A DNA stretch of 64,000 nt, from positions 248,001 through 312,000 of the forward strand of contig NZ_CP044126.1 in assembly GCF_016864575.1 (NCBI RefSeq), written 5' to 3'. The notes below the pieces were generated by a model. That model made no database searches. It worked only from the letters and a program-made list of their open reading frames with translations, and was not told the DNA's origin. Origin of the DNA: Rhizobium sp. BG4 (GTDB taxonomy: Bacteria > Pseudomonadota > Alphaproteobacteria > Rhizobiales > Rhizobiaceae). The translations under genes were made by a program, and so were the position numbers. Shown one piece after another: positions 35,192 through 45,418 of the stretch. Position 1 is the stretch's first letter. Each line of letters starts with the position of its first letter.

Positions 35192-36124
35192 TCAGATGTT
35201 CAAGTCGTCTATGCCGGTGTCGATGTAAGGCGCCCAGAAGGCGACGCTCTCGGCGATCTGCGGGATCACTTCGCGGTCGTTCGGCTCGCGTTCCTTGAAG
35301 GAAAGCTCGAGGCAGATCTCGTTGTTGACGGCCCCACCTTCTGCGAAAGCCTTCAGCAGCGGCGCCGGCTGGATCCGGCCCTTGGCGTTGAATTCGGCGG
35401 TGAACGGCCGGTGGCCGCCCTTGTCCATCAGGCTCTGCTTGATGTGGATGATCGGCGAGACCGGCGGGACGGCGCGCGCCCATGCATAGGGATCGAAATC
35501 ATCAGGGTTGGCAGAGGTGACGTCGCCGTGGTCGATATCGGCCATCATCCACATCGGGATCGCCATATTGGCCGCCGTCAGCCGCTGCTGCAGCGAGAGA
35601 CATGCGGCGATCGTCTCGCCGAACTCGCGGCCGATGCTCATCGGCTCCCAGAAAACATAGGAAAGACCGGCGGCGCGGCCATGGTCCGCGACTTCGGCCC
35701 AGCTGTTGATGGCGATCTTGATCAGCTCCTCGCGCTTGGCGGGATCGTCGAAATCCCGGTAGGTGAAGATCGCGAATTGCGTGCCGACGGAATCGCCGCC
35801 GAGATCGGCGGTGATATCGGCGAAGGTCTTGAACCAGTCGATGTAGTAGCGGCGGACATCGGCGTCCGGATGGCCAAAATGATTGAGGCGGCCATAGGGG
35901 CCGGTCATGCCGGAAGTGACGCGAACGCCGGTGCGCCGCAGCGCCGAATTCATGCTCCGCGTCAGGCGGCGGATGACGGGCGCCTGCCAGCTCGGATTGA
36001 TGAATTCATGGGTCAGCTGCAGGTCGCGGATCTTCAGGTCGCGCGCGACGGTATCGATCAGATCGTCGGGGTCAGCGAAGCGGTTGACCAGCGGATTGGT
36101 GTTGAGCGAAAGCGTCAGCGGCAT
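35192..36124 (-). CDS. eryC: Erythritol catabolism isomerase EryC (TIM-barrel, AP-endonuclease-2 family)
   Basis: A 310-aa xylose-isomerase-like TIM-barrel protein; EryC of Brucella converts L-3-tetrulose 4-phosphate to L-erythrulose 1-phosphate (it was formerly called an erythrulose phosphate dehydrogenase, but no Rossmann motif is present). Metal-binding and catalytic candidates are Glu in SYVFWEPMSIGREFGET, MADIDHGDVTSAN, PIIHIKQS and CLELSFKERE. Start at 36124 (MPLTLSLNTNPLVNRF) has GGGAGG 6 nt upstream; codons further up run into eryB. It lies 11 nt after eryB. Confidence 0.85.
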   Translation of the reverse strand: MPLTLSLNTNPLVNRFADPDDLIDTVARDLKIRDLQLTHEFINPSWQAPVIRRLTRSMNSALRRTGVRVTSGMTGPYGRLNHFGHPDADVRRYYIDWFKTFADITADLGGDSVGTQFAIFTYRDFDDPAKREELIKIAINSWAEVADHGRAAGLSYVFWEPMSIGREFGETIAACLSLQQRLTAANMAIPMWMMADIDHGDVTSANPDDFDPYAWARAVPPVSPIIHIKQSLMDKGGHRPFTAEFNAKGRIQPAPLLKAFAEGGAVNNEICLELSFKEREPNDREVIPQIAESVAFWAPYIDTGIDDLNI

Positions 36125-36135
36125 CTTGACCTCCC

Positions 36136-37647
36136 TCAGGCAGCGGCAAGGCGGGAGGAGGCGAACCAGTCGGCAAAGGCTGCGCGTTCCGCTTCGCTCA
36201 TATGCAGGTAATGCTTGGTGCGGCGATAGAGAATGTCTTCGGCCGTTTCCGCCCATTCGGTCGCCACGAGATAGCGCGCTTCCGCCTCGTAGAACTGCCC
36301 GCCGAAATGGCGGCCAAGGCCTTCGAGGCCCGTCGCGCCGGCGACGACGTTCTTCGTCCGGGCGCCGTAGAGGCGGCCATAGTGATGGACGAGCTTGCGC
36401 GGCATCCAGGGGTAGGTATCGCGCAGGCTGTTGGCGAAGGTTTCGTAATCTGCATTGGGGATTTCGCCGCCGGGGAGCGGCGCCGACTGGGTCCAGTCCC
36501 CGCCCATGTTCGGAAAGATATGCTTGAGGCGATGCAGGCCGCGCTCGGCAAGCTCGCGGAAGGTGGTGATCTTGCCGCCGAAGACATTGAGCAGCGGCGC
36601 GCCGCCGGTTTCATCGAGATCGAAGACATAGTCGCGGGTCACGGCGGATGGATTGCCCTTGCCGTCGTCGAAGAGCGGGCGCACGCCGGAGAAGCTGTGC
36701 AGCACGTCCTGACGGCGGAGCTTCTCCTTGAAGTAGCGGTTCACGGCCTTCAGCAGGTAATCGATCTCTGTTTCGTCGGCGGAGACGTCCTCGGCGCGGC
36801 CCTCATAGGCGATATCGGTCGTGCCGATCAGCGCCTTATCGCCCTCGTAGGGGTTGATGAAGATGACGCGCTTGTCGTGGTTCTGAACGAGATAGGCATT
36901 CGAGCCGGCCCAGAATTTCGGGACGATGATGTGGCTGCCCTTGACGAGGCGCACGTTGCGGGCCGAGTTCGATCCGGCGACACGGTTGATGATGTCGGTG
37001 ACCCAGGGACCGGCGCAATTGACCAGACATTTGGCCCTGAAAGTGCGCGTCTCGCCTGTCGTGCTGTTCTTGGTGACGACAGTCCACGCACCATTCTCGC
37101 GCCAGGCGGAGACGGCAGGCGAACGGGTCAGCACGATCGCACCTTTTTCGGCGGCGCTGACGGCGTTCAGAACGACGAGGCGGGCGTCATCGACCCAGCA
37201 GTCGGAATATTCGAAGCCGCGCTTGTATTGATCGAGGATCGGCGTTCCCTCGGGATCGCGCAGTAGGTTGAGGGTGCGCGTGCCCGGCAGCTTCTTGCGG
37301 CCGCCGAGGTGGTCGTAGAGGAAAAGGCCGAGCCGCACGAGCCACGCCGGGCGATCCTGCGGGCTGTGGGGCAGCACGAAGCGCATCGGCCAGATGATGT
37401 GAGGCGCGGCATTCAGCAGAACCTCGCGCTCGATCAGCGCTTCGCGCACCAGGCGGAACTCGTAATATTCGAGATAGCGCAAGCCGCCATGCACGAGCTT
37501 GCCGGAGCGCGACGACGTGCCCTGCGCCAGGTCGTCCTTTTCGCAGAGCGCCACCTTCAGTCCGCGGCCGGCCGCATCGCGGGCGATGCCCGCGCCATTG
37601 ATGCCGCCGCCGATGACGAAGAGGTCGAGGGTTTCCGGTTCGGTCAT
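36136..37647 (-). CDS. eryB: Erythritol phosphate dehydrogenase EryB (GlpD-like flavoprotein)
   Basis: FAD-dependent dehydrogenase of the glycerol-3-phosphate dehydrogenase family, 503 aa from the ATG at 37647. It oxidises L-erythritol 4-phosphate to L-3-tetrulose 4-phosphate and passes electrons to the quinone pool. FAD motifs are LDLFVIGGGINGAGIARDAAGRGLKVALCEKDD and the family stretch GTSSRSGKLVHGGLRYLE; further along are LVNCAGPWVTDI, KGSHIIVPKF and FGGKITTFRELAE. The final residues form the GlpD C-terminal domain. A related 581-aa protein is encoded at 46979-48724. Confidence 0.88.
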   Translation of the reverse strand: MTEPETLDLFVIGGGINGAGIARDAAGRGLKVALCEKDDLAQGTSSRSGKLVHGGLRYLEYYEFRLVREALIEREVLLNAAPHIIWPMRFVLPHSPQDRPAWLVRLGLFLYDHLGGRKKLPGTRTLNLLRDPEGTPILDQYKRGFEYSDCWVDDARLVVLNAVSAAEKGAIVLTRSPAVSAWRENGAWTVVTKNSTTGETRTFRAKCLVNCAGPWVTDIINRVAGSNSARNVRLVKGSHIIVPKFWAGSNAYLVQNHDKRVIFINPYEGDKALIGTTDIAYEGRAEDVSADETEIDYLLKAVNRYFKEKLRRQDVLHSFSGVRPLFDDGKGNPSAVTRDYVFDLDETGGAPLLNVFGGKITTFRELAERGLHRLKHIFPNMGGDWTQSAPLPGGEIPNADYETFANSLRDTYPWMPRKLVHHYGRLYGARTKNVVAGATGLEGLGRHFGGQFYEAEARYLVATEWAETAEDILYRRTKHYLHMSEAERAAFADWFASSRLAAA

Positions 37648-37684
37648 GTCATGCTCCTTCGATGCTTCTGCATCAGAACTTGAG

Positions 37685-39250
37685 TTACGCGCCTGGCCTC
37701 GCAGCAGTGGCGAGCTTGTCCCAGGCGGGCGCCATGGCCTGGCGCACGTCCGTGTAGGCGGAGAAAAGGCGATCGAAGCGCGCGGCTTCGGCGGCATCCG
37801 GGATTTCGGGCTCGCCGAGCAGCGGCGTCACCCAGTCGGCAATGCAATCGTCCATCGTGGCGTAGACGCCGACCGCGACCGCAGCCATCATCGCCACACC
37901 GGCTGCACCGGTCTCTTCGCGCCGGGACTGGCGGATCGGCGCGTTGACGGCAGCAGAAAGCGAGCGGCGCAGTCCGAGCGAGCGGGTTGCGCCACCGGTG
38001 ATGCGCAGTTCTTCAGGCATCGCCCCCATCGCCGCGTAGCAATCGCGGGTCGCAAGGCCGAGGCCCTCGACGACCGAGCGGACGAGATCCGGAAAGCCGT
38101 GACGGGTGGAAAGGCCCGTGAAGCCTGCCCGGGCATTGGCGTTGACGAAAGGCCCGCGCTCGCCGGCCTCCGAAATATAGGGGTGGTATAGCACCGACCC
38201 CGGCTTGCTTTCGGCAAACCAGCCGTCGATCCGGGCGATCAGGTCAGAGTGCGAAACGGTCTTCCCGGCGTCTGCCATCAGGTAAGCGGCAATCTCCAGA
38301 ATCCAGTCGATATTGATCGTCGAGCCCATATTCGTCTGTACCTGGGTGACAATGCCGGGGATCGGCAGGGCGATGACATAGCCCGTGCCTTCGCTGTTGA
38401 GATGAACGTCGGCCACCGCCTTGGCGCGCATGTGGACGCCGGTGGAGCCGATCGTCGAGCAGGCGGCATTGCGCCCGCTGCTGCGCACACCGGCGCCAAG
38501 CGCCGTCATCACCATATCGACATAGCCGAGGCAGACGGGCGTTCCCGCAAGCAGACCGCAGGCCTTGGCGGCTTCCGCCGTCAGGGGATGGCTGACTTCC
38601 GTGCCGTCGATGATCTCAGGCAGAAGATTGCGGCGGCGCTCGAGGCCGAGCGCATCGATCACGACGCTGTCGTATTGGCGCGTCCGGAAATTGCCGAAGG
38701 TGAAGCTCGCCTCGGAGGGATCGGTGGCGCGGATGCCGGTGAGATTGAGATAGAGCCAGTCCTTGCAGTGCAGGGCGGCTTCGCTTCGGTCGAGGAGTTC
38801 AGGCGCGACCTTGTCCATATGGGCGAGCTGCGCGCCCTGCTGGCAAGTGTTGAGGCCGGTGCCGGTCGCTTCGAAGCGGGCGCGGTTGTTTACTCCGCCG
38901 GCAAGCCGGGTCACCGTCGAGGCGGCGCGGGCATCGAGCCACAGCCAGGCGTCAGCAACAGGCGCATTGTCGCGGCCGACGAGCCAGGTGCCGTCGCCCT
39001 GTCCGGTCACGGCGATCGCGGCAGTGCGCGCGGCGAGATCGGCGACCTTTTCACCTAGGCCGCGCAATGCGCTGGCGCAGTCCGTCCAGGTCTGGGCGAG
39101 GGATTGCGTCGCCGAGCCATCGTCGCCGGTCGCGTACTTGTTGCGCACGGAAGCGGTTGCGATCTGCCGGCCTGCGAGATCGAACGCCACCGCCTTGATC
39201 ACGGATGTTCCGGCGTCGATCCCGATGATGATGTTCTGGGTCGATGTCAT
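37685..39250 (-). CDS. eryA: Erythritol kinase EryA (FGGY family)
   Basis: FGGY-family carbohydrate kinase, 521 aa, phosphorylating erythritol to L-erythritol 4-phosphate. The N-terminal phosphate motif is IIIGIDAGTSVIKAVAFDLAG and the second FGGY signature region is LRITGGATRSLGLRRSLSAAVNAPIRQSRREETGAAGVAMMAAV. It is first of eryABCD. The 780-bp gap to the divergent transporter is unusually long and holds the regulatory signals listed separately. A second FGGY kinase (45419-46933) in the neighbourhood is distinct. Confidence 0.9.
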   Translation of the reverse strand: MTSTQNIIIGIDAGTSVIKAVAFDLAGRQIATASVRNKYATGDDGSATQSLAQTWTDCASALRGLGEKVADLAARTAAIAVTGQGDGTWLVGRDNAPVADAWLWLDARAASTVTRLAGGVNNRARFEATGTGLNTCQQGAQLAHMDKVAPELLDRSEAALHCKDWLYLNLTGIRATDPSEASFTFGNFRTRQYDSVVIDALGLERRRNLLPEIIDGTEVSHPLTAEAAKACGLLAGTPVCLGYVDMVMTALGAGVRSSGRNAACSTIGSTGVHMRAKAVADVHLNSEGTGYVIALPIPGIVTQVQTNMGSTINIDWILEIAAYLMADAGKTVSHSDLIARIDGWFAESKPGSVLYHPYISEAGERGPFVNANARAGFTGLSTRHGFPDLVRSVVEGLGLATRDCYAAMGAMPEELRITGGATRSLGLRRSLSAAVNAPIRQSRREETGAAGVAMMAAVAVGVYATMDDCIADWVTPLLGEPEIPDAAEAARFDRLFSAYTDVRQAMAPAWDKLATAARPGA

Positions 39251-39445
39251 TGCAGACTATCTCGCCAATGCTGCGAACGCCGCGACGGGCAATACGCGCG
39301 TCCAATCCATCTCAAGTCCTCCCGATCGGCCTTTCACGAGGGAACAATCCCCCAGCCGCATCATTTGATCCGCATGCCGCCAGCGGCAAGCCGCGGCCTC
39401 TGCAAATGCCGGATCGAATATTTGCCGAAACCTCCCATAGGCCTC

Positions 39446-39465
39446 ATCGCAAAACATAACATAAA
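39446..39465 (+). promoter_or_regulatory. Shared ery motif upstream of eryA
   Basis: ATCGCAAAACATAACATAAA is a close variant of the motif in front of eryR (34142-34162). It lies 196 bp upstream of eryA and is on the plus strand, opposite to eryA transcription. The similarity, in otherwise unrelated intergenic DNA, suggests a common regulator. Confidence 0.4.
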
Positions 39466-39498
39466 GATATCACTTTGCCAGCAAGATTTTTCTGGTCA

Positions 39499-39512
39499 TG
39501 AAAAATTTTTCA
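39499..39512. promoter_or_regulatory. 14-bp perfect palindrome in the eryA/eryE gap
   Basis: TGAAAAATTTTTCA is a perfect palindrome about 250 bp upstream of eryA. It may be an operator or a bent A-tract. No regulator can be assigned. Confidence 0.3.
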
Positions 39513-39747
39513 GATAAAATGGATGACATAGGAATTTAGAGCGTCGGCTCCGGCCAAGTCTCGATGAGCGCACGATCAGCCAGTACACAGCTGATGGAAA
39601 TTCTTATTTTTCATTTCTATACAGATACTTACTGAACGTAACGACTTTGGGCTTTTTGTGCGCCTGCCACATCAGTTTGCTGCGATGCAGCGCGATAAAA
39701 ACCATGTGAGAGTCTGGTTAGGCAAGCATGTGCTGATAAAATGGCCG

Positions 39748-39795
39748 TTGACATCTGTTAAAATTCATAACATTGTTTCCGGCATAAATAACACA
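39748..39795 (+). promoter_or_regulatory. Candidate promoter with downstream shared decamer, ery transporter side
   Basis: TTGACA (39748-39753) is a perfect -35 hexamer. A weak -10 (CATTGT, 39771-39776) follows at 17 bp. The decamer AAATAACACA (39786-39795), identical to part of the eryR-promoter motif, lies just downstream, where a repressor could block elongation or initiation. Transcription would run toward the 30-codon leader frame and the transporter genes. Confidence 0.35.
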
Positions 39796-39886
39796 GTTCT
39801 ATCACGGAAGCTCACTTCCGGATGGAGATTGCAGGTTCCGGCGGCTGGAGGAGACAAGCGCCGGCTCTCTGTCGAGGAGGCTTCCA

Positions 39887-39979
39887 ATGCTGATTTTCAT
39901 CGCGCCCTGCGTCGTCGCAGACTGCCCGCCGGTTCTTCAGCCGGCCAGCCGTCCTGCCGCGGCACGGCTCCGATCGTAA
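39887..39979 (+). CDS. Possible 30-codon leader frame before the ery transporter genes
   Basis: An ATG with GAGGAGG 6 nt upstream, better than the ribosome site of the next gene, opens a frame of 30 codons (MLIFIAPCVVADC...). It is proline- and alanine-rich in the second half and ends in TAA 51 nt before the DUF2291 start. The frame spans a small hairpin (GCCGG...CCGGC). It could be an upstream regulatory frame. No homologue is recognised, and coding status is uncertain. Confidence 0.35.
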   Translation: MLIFIAPCVVADCPPVLQPASRPAAARLRS

Positions 39980-40030
39980 TCGCACCCAGCCCCTCCGCTT
40001 CACCATCTCCTGGACAAAGGCCGTCACGAC

Positions 40031-40683
40031 ATGAGTACACAGCCCGATTATGCAGCCCCCAAGCCCGGCAGCGGCAATCTGAAGCTCATCGTCAGCGCCG
40101 CATTCGCGGTCGTCGTCATCGGCGCCATGGCGCTCGACACCACGGTCGTGAAGATCGGCTCGGCAAACGATGTCCGGCAGCAGGCCTTTTCGCCTGAGAC
40201 CTTCGGTAGCGCGCAGTTCCCGAAGATCCAGGCTAATGTCGAGCAGCGCGCTGTCGCAGCCGCCGAACTGGCAACCGCGATCGCCGCCGACAAGAAGGCC
40301 GCGAGCGAGAAATACGGCACAGCGACAAGCACCGGTCCGGTCATTCCGGTGACCCTGACCGGCACCTTCGGCGCCCGCAAGTCGAACACCAATGAAATGA
40401 AGATCGACGGATTGCCTCCCGAGACGGTGGTCCGTGTCCAGACCGGTCCCGCGGTCAACGGCACGGACCTCCGCGATGCCACCGGCGAGATCGAATTCGG
40501 CCAGTTCACCAACCAGATCCAGTATCAGGATGCCGGATCGGCCATCAACAACGAGATGAAGAAGACCGTGCTTTCCGGTCTCGATCCGGATCAGCTGGAC
40601 GGTAAAACCGCGACCGTCGTCGGCGTCTTCAAGCTCATCAACCCGAAGAACTGGCTGATCACGCCGGTGAAGGTCGAGGTCAA

Positions 40684-40687
<4 letters not shown>
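40031..40687 (+). CDS. DUF2291 family membrane-anchored protein, erythritol transporter cluster
   Basis: A 218-aa protein with one N-terminal membrane anchor (LKLIVSAAFAVVVIGAMAL, about residues 17-35) and an exported domain. It shares the pattern GEIEFGQFTNQIQYQDAG and LDGKTATVVGVFKL with the lipoprotein at 23727-24371, but has no lipobox cysteine. It overlaps the ATPase gene eryE by 4 nt and so is the first gene of the transporter unit. Function is unknown; the repeated link to CUT2 importers suggests an accessory component. Confidence 0.8.
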
Positions 40688-42228
<1,541 letters not shown>

Positions 42229-42251
42229 CCCGGAATTATGGAGCACTGATT

Positions 42252-43304
42252 ATGTCAGTCACAAACGTCACCGAGAAGAAGTCAGTTTCGAACGGGCAGA
42301 AGCGGAACACCAATATCGTGCGCCTGATCCTGGAAGGACGCGCGTTCTTCGCGCTGATCGTCATCATCGCGGTCTTCTCCTTCCTGTCGCCCTACTATTT
42401 CAGCCTCAACAACTTCCTGATCATGGCCTCGCATGTGGCTATCTTCGGGATCCTGGCGATCGGCATGCTGCTGGTCATCCTGAACGGCGGCATCGACCTT
42501 TCGGTCGGCTCGACGCTCGGCCTTGCAGGCTGTATCGCCGGCTTCCTGATGCAGGGCGTCACACTCAGCTATTTCGGCGTCATTCTCTATCCGCCGGTCT
42601 GGGCCGTCGTGGTGCTGACCTGCGCGCTCGGCGCGGTGGTCGGCGCGGTCAACGGCGTGCTTGTCGCCTATCTCAAGGTGCCTGCCTTCGTCGCCTCGCT
42701 CGGTGTCCTCTATGTCGCCCGCGGCATCGCCCTCCTCATGACCAACGGCCTGACCTACAACAATCTCGGCGGCCGTCCCGAACTCGGCAATACCGGCTTC
42801 GACTGGCTCGGCTTCAACCGCCTTGGCGGTGTGCCGATCGGCGTCATCGTTCTTGCGGTCCTCGCCATCGTCTGCGGCATTGTGCTCAGCCGCACCGCCT
42901 TCGGCCGCTGGCTCTATGCATCGGGCGGCAACGAGCGCGCTGCCGACCTTTCGGGTGTTCCGGTCAAGCGCGTCAAGATCATCGTCTATGTGCTCTCGGG
43001 CGTCTGCGCCGCGATCGCCGGCCTGGTGCTGTCCTCGCAGTTGACCTCCGCCGGTCCGACGGCGGGCACCACCTACGAACTGACGGCGATCGCAGCCGTC
43101 GTCATCGGTGGCGCGGCACTGACGGGCGGACGCGGCACGGTGCGCGGCACCATGCTCGGCGCCTTCGTCATTGGCTTCCTGTCGGATGGCCTCGTGATCA
43201 TCGGCGTCTCCGCCTACTGGCAGACCGTCTTTACCGGTGCGGTGATCGTTCTCGCCGTCCTGATGAACAGCATCCAATACGGCCGCCGGGTCAAATCGTC
43301 CTAA
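42252..43304 (+). CDS. eryF: Erythritol ABC transporter permease EryF (CUT2)
   Basis: RbsC-type permease, 350 aa, about ten hydrophobic segments. Motifs are MLLVILNGGIDLSVGSTLGLAG, NERAADLSGVPVKRVKIIVYVLSGVCAAIAGLVL and VVIGGAALTGGRGTVRGTMLGAFVIGFLSDGLVIIGVSAYWQ. It follows eryE by 23 nt. Homologous to the apiose permease at 21125-22186. Confidence 0.88.
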   Translation: MSVTNVTEKKSVSNGQKRNTNIVRLILEGRAFFALIVIIAVFSFLSPYYFSLNNFLIMASHVAIFGILAIGMLLVILNGGIDLSVGSTLGLAGCIAGFLMQGVTLSYFGVILYPPVWAVVVLTCALGAVVGAVNGVLVAYLKVPAFVASLGVLYVARGIALLMTNGLTYNNLGGRPELGNTGFDWLGFNRLGGVPIGVIVLAVLAIVCGIVLSRTAFGRWLYASGGNERAADLSGVPVKRVKIIVYVLSGVCAAIAGLVLSSQLTSAGPTAGTTYELTAIAAVVIGGAALTGGRGTVRGTMLGAFVIGFLSDGLVIIGVSAYWQTVFTGAVIVLAVLMNSIQYGRRVKSS

Positions 43305-43414
43305 CGGCTGAAACCGAACTTATCCACGACGGCAGGCCTCTGGCGCAAAGGCCGATTGGGGAAAGCACCGCCGGATCATCGGCACCAACTGAGCTCACTA
43401 ATGGGAGAGAGACT

Positions 43415-44362
43415 ATGTTTAAGAAAGGCATGCGCATTCTTCTGGCCGCCGCGGCTGTCGCACCGATCCTCGTCAGCAGCGCCTGGGCAGCAGGCCAGAT
43501 GACGATCATCGTCAACGACCCGTCCAACCCCTACTGGCTGACGGAAGGCAACGTTGCCAAGGCAACCGCTGAAAAGCTCGGCTACACGGCTTCCGTCAGC
43601 GCCCACAAGGGTGACACCAACACCGAGAGCAACCTGATCGACACGGCTATCACCAACAAGTCGGTCGCGATCATTCTCGACCCGGCAAACGCTGACGGCT
43701 CCGTCGGCGCGGTGAAGAAGGCCGTTGCCGCCGGCATCCCGGTCATCCTTGTCAACGCTGAAATCAACCAAGAAGGCCTGGCGAAGGCGCAGCTCGTTTC
43801 CAACAACGCCCAGGGTGCCGCCCTTGGTGCGCAGCAGTGGGTCGAAGCTGTCGGCGACAAGGGCAACTATGCCGAACTCTTCGGCGCCCCCTCCGACAAC
43901 AATGCCGCAACGCGCTCGAACGGCTATGAAACCGTGCTGTCGCAGTACCCGGACCTGAAGAAGGTTGCCAAGGAAGTTGCCGATTGGGACCGCACCAAGG
44001 GTCACAACAAGATGCAGTCCATGCTGCAGGCAAATCCTGACATTGTCGGCGTCATCTCCGGCAACGACGAAATGGCCCTCGGCGCCATCGCAGCGCTGAA
44101 GGAAGCCGGCAAGCTCGCCAACATCAAGGTCGGTGGCTTCGACGGTTCGCCGGATGCTGTTGCCGCGATCAAGGCAGGCGAACTGCAATACACCGTCCTC
44201 CAGCCGGTTGCGATCTTCTCCGAAGAAGCCGTCAAGCAGGCCGACAACGTCATCAAGAACGGCAGCACCGGCGCCAAGAGCGAAAAGCAGCTCTTCGATT
44301 GCCTGCTGATCACCAAGGACAATGTCGATAAGTACACCGGTCCGTTCGTTCTCGAGCCGTAA
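43415..44362 (+). CDS. eryG: Erythritol-binding periplasmic protein EryG
   Basis: Type I periplasmic binding protein, 315 aa, with signal peptide MFKKGMRILLAAAAVAPILV and probable cleavage after SSAWA. The mature part starts AGQMTIIVNDPSNPYWLTEGNVAKATAEKLGY; GVISGNDEMALGAIAALKEAGKL is the family hinge motif. GGGAGAGAG precedes the ATG. It is the last gene of the transporter, followed by two strong hairpins. Confidence 0.88.
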   Translation: MFKKGMRILLAAAAVAPILVSSAWAAGQMTIIVNDPSNPYWLTEGNVAKATAEKLGYTASVSAHKGDTNTESNLIDTAITNKSVAIILDPANADGSVGAVKKAVAAGIPVILVNAEINQEGLAKAQLVSNNAQGAALGAQQWVEAVGDKGNYAELFGAPSDNNAATRSNGYETVLSQYPDLKKVAKEVADWDRTKGHNKMQSMLQANPDIVGVISGNDEMALGAIAALKEAGKLANIKVGGFDGSPDAVAAIKAGELQYTVLQPVAIFSEEAVKQADNVIKNGSTGAKSEKQLFDCLLITKDNVDKYTGPFVLEP

Positions 44363-44370
44363 TCGGTCGG

Positions 44371-44419
44371 GCGCCCGCAAGGGCGCTCTCCAAGCCGGGC
44401 GGCATCCACCCGCCCGGCT
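44371..44419 (+). terminator. Two hairpins after eryG
   Basis: GCGCCC-GCAA-GGGCGC (44371-44386) is followed by AGCCGGGCGG-N7-CCGCCCGGCT (44393-44419). No T-tract follows. They probably protect or end the eryG transcript. The remainder of the 177-bp gap to the next DeoR gene has no other obvious feature. Confidence 0.5.
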
Positions 44420-44539
44420 CCCCGCATGCCTGAAACGGTTGCCCGCGGGATAAGCCGCCCGTTCCGTTTCGCCATTTTGCCTTGGCACGGCAATCACTGT
44501 ACGAAGCTGGTATCCAGAATTCAGCGACAGGGGTGACCC

Positions 44540-45382
44540 GTGACACAGAAGACCAGCCAGGGCGAAGATCTGTTGGAGCAGCTTACGAGCGACAGCCGGC
44601 AGACGCGCCAGATCGCGCGCCGCCGCATGATCGCAGAGGCCGTGATGAGTGAAGGCTCGATGCGGATTGAAGACCTGACCGACCGTTTCGGCATCAGCCT
44701 GATGACGGCGCATCGCGATGTCGATGAGCTCGTCAGCCGCGGGCTGTTTCGCAAGACGCGCGGCATCGTGACGGCCGCCGCCACCAATCTCATCGAATCC
44801 AGCGACGTCTATCGCTCCAACCGCCAGGCGAGCGAAAAGAAGCTGATCGCCGAGGCAGCAATGCAATTCGTCGAGCCCGGCCAGGCGATCTTCTTCGACG
44901 ATTCCACCACCGTCCTGCAGATGGCAACGCATCTGCCGTCCAGGGTTCCCGTCACCGCGATCACCAATTCGCTGACGCTGATGAATGCGCTGACCGGCAT
45001 GCACGACGTGACGCTGCTGGCGCTGGGCGGGCAATATTACAACTGGTGCAACGCCTTCATGGGCCGCATGACGATCAGCGAAATCAAAGGCTTGCGCGCG
45101 GACGTTGCCTTCATTTCGATGTCGGCGATCAGTGACGGCACCGTGCTGCACCAGTCGCCGGAGACCGTCGATACCAAGCGCGCCATGTTCGACTGTTCCG
45201 TCAAACGCATCCTGCTTGCCGATCACACCAAGTTCGAACGGCGGGCACTTCACAGTTTCGCAGCACTGGACGAGTTCGATGTCGTCATTGTCGACGACAA
45301 GACCAATCCCGTGCATATCGACCGCATGCGGTCCAAGGATATCAACGTGGTGGTTGCCCGGGGTGCCCAGGGGCGCTCGTAA
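44540..45382 (+). CDS. DeoR-family transcriptional regulator, second polyol set
   Basis: A 280-aa DeoR/GlpR regulator. An N-terminal extension of about 25 residues precedes the helix-turn-helix (RRRMIAEAVMSEGSMRIEDLTDRFGISLMTAHRDVDELVSRGL). The sugar-phosphate domain has IFFDDSTTVLQMATHLP, TAITNSLTLMNAL and VLHQSPETVDTKRAMFDCS. It is clearly distinct from the DeoR protein at 33308-34084. It precedes a kinase and a GlpD-like dehydrogenase in the same direction and probably regulates them in response to a phosphorylated polyol. Confidence 0.85.
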   Translation: MTQKTSQGEDLLEQLTSDSRQTRQIARRRMIAEAVMSEGSMRIEDLTDRFGISLMTAHRDVDELVSRGLFRKTRGIVTAAATNLIESSDVYRSNRQASEKKLIAEAAMQFVEPGQAIFFDDSTTVLQMATHLPSRVPVTAITNSLTLMNALTGMHDVTLLALGGQYYNWCNAFMGRMTISEIKGLRADVAFISMSAISDGTVLHQSPETVDTKRAMFDCSVKRILLADHTKFERRALHSFAALDEFDVVIVDDKTNPVHIDRMRSKDINVVVARGAQGRS

Positions 45383-45418
45383 GGTGGCTTGCCCGTTGCA
45401 CAAACGAGGTAAGGGCGA

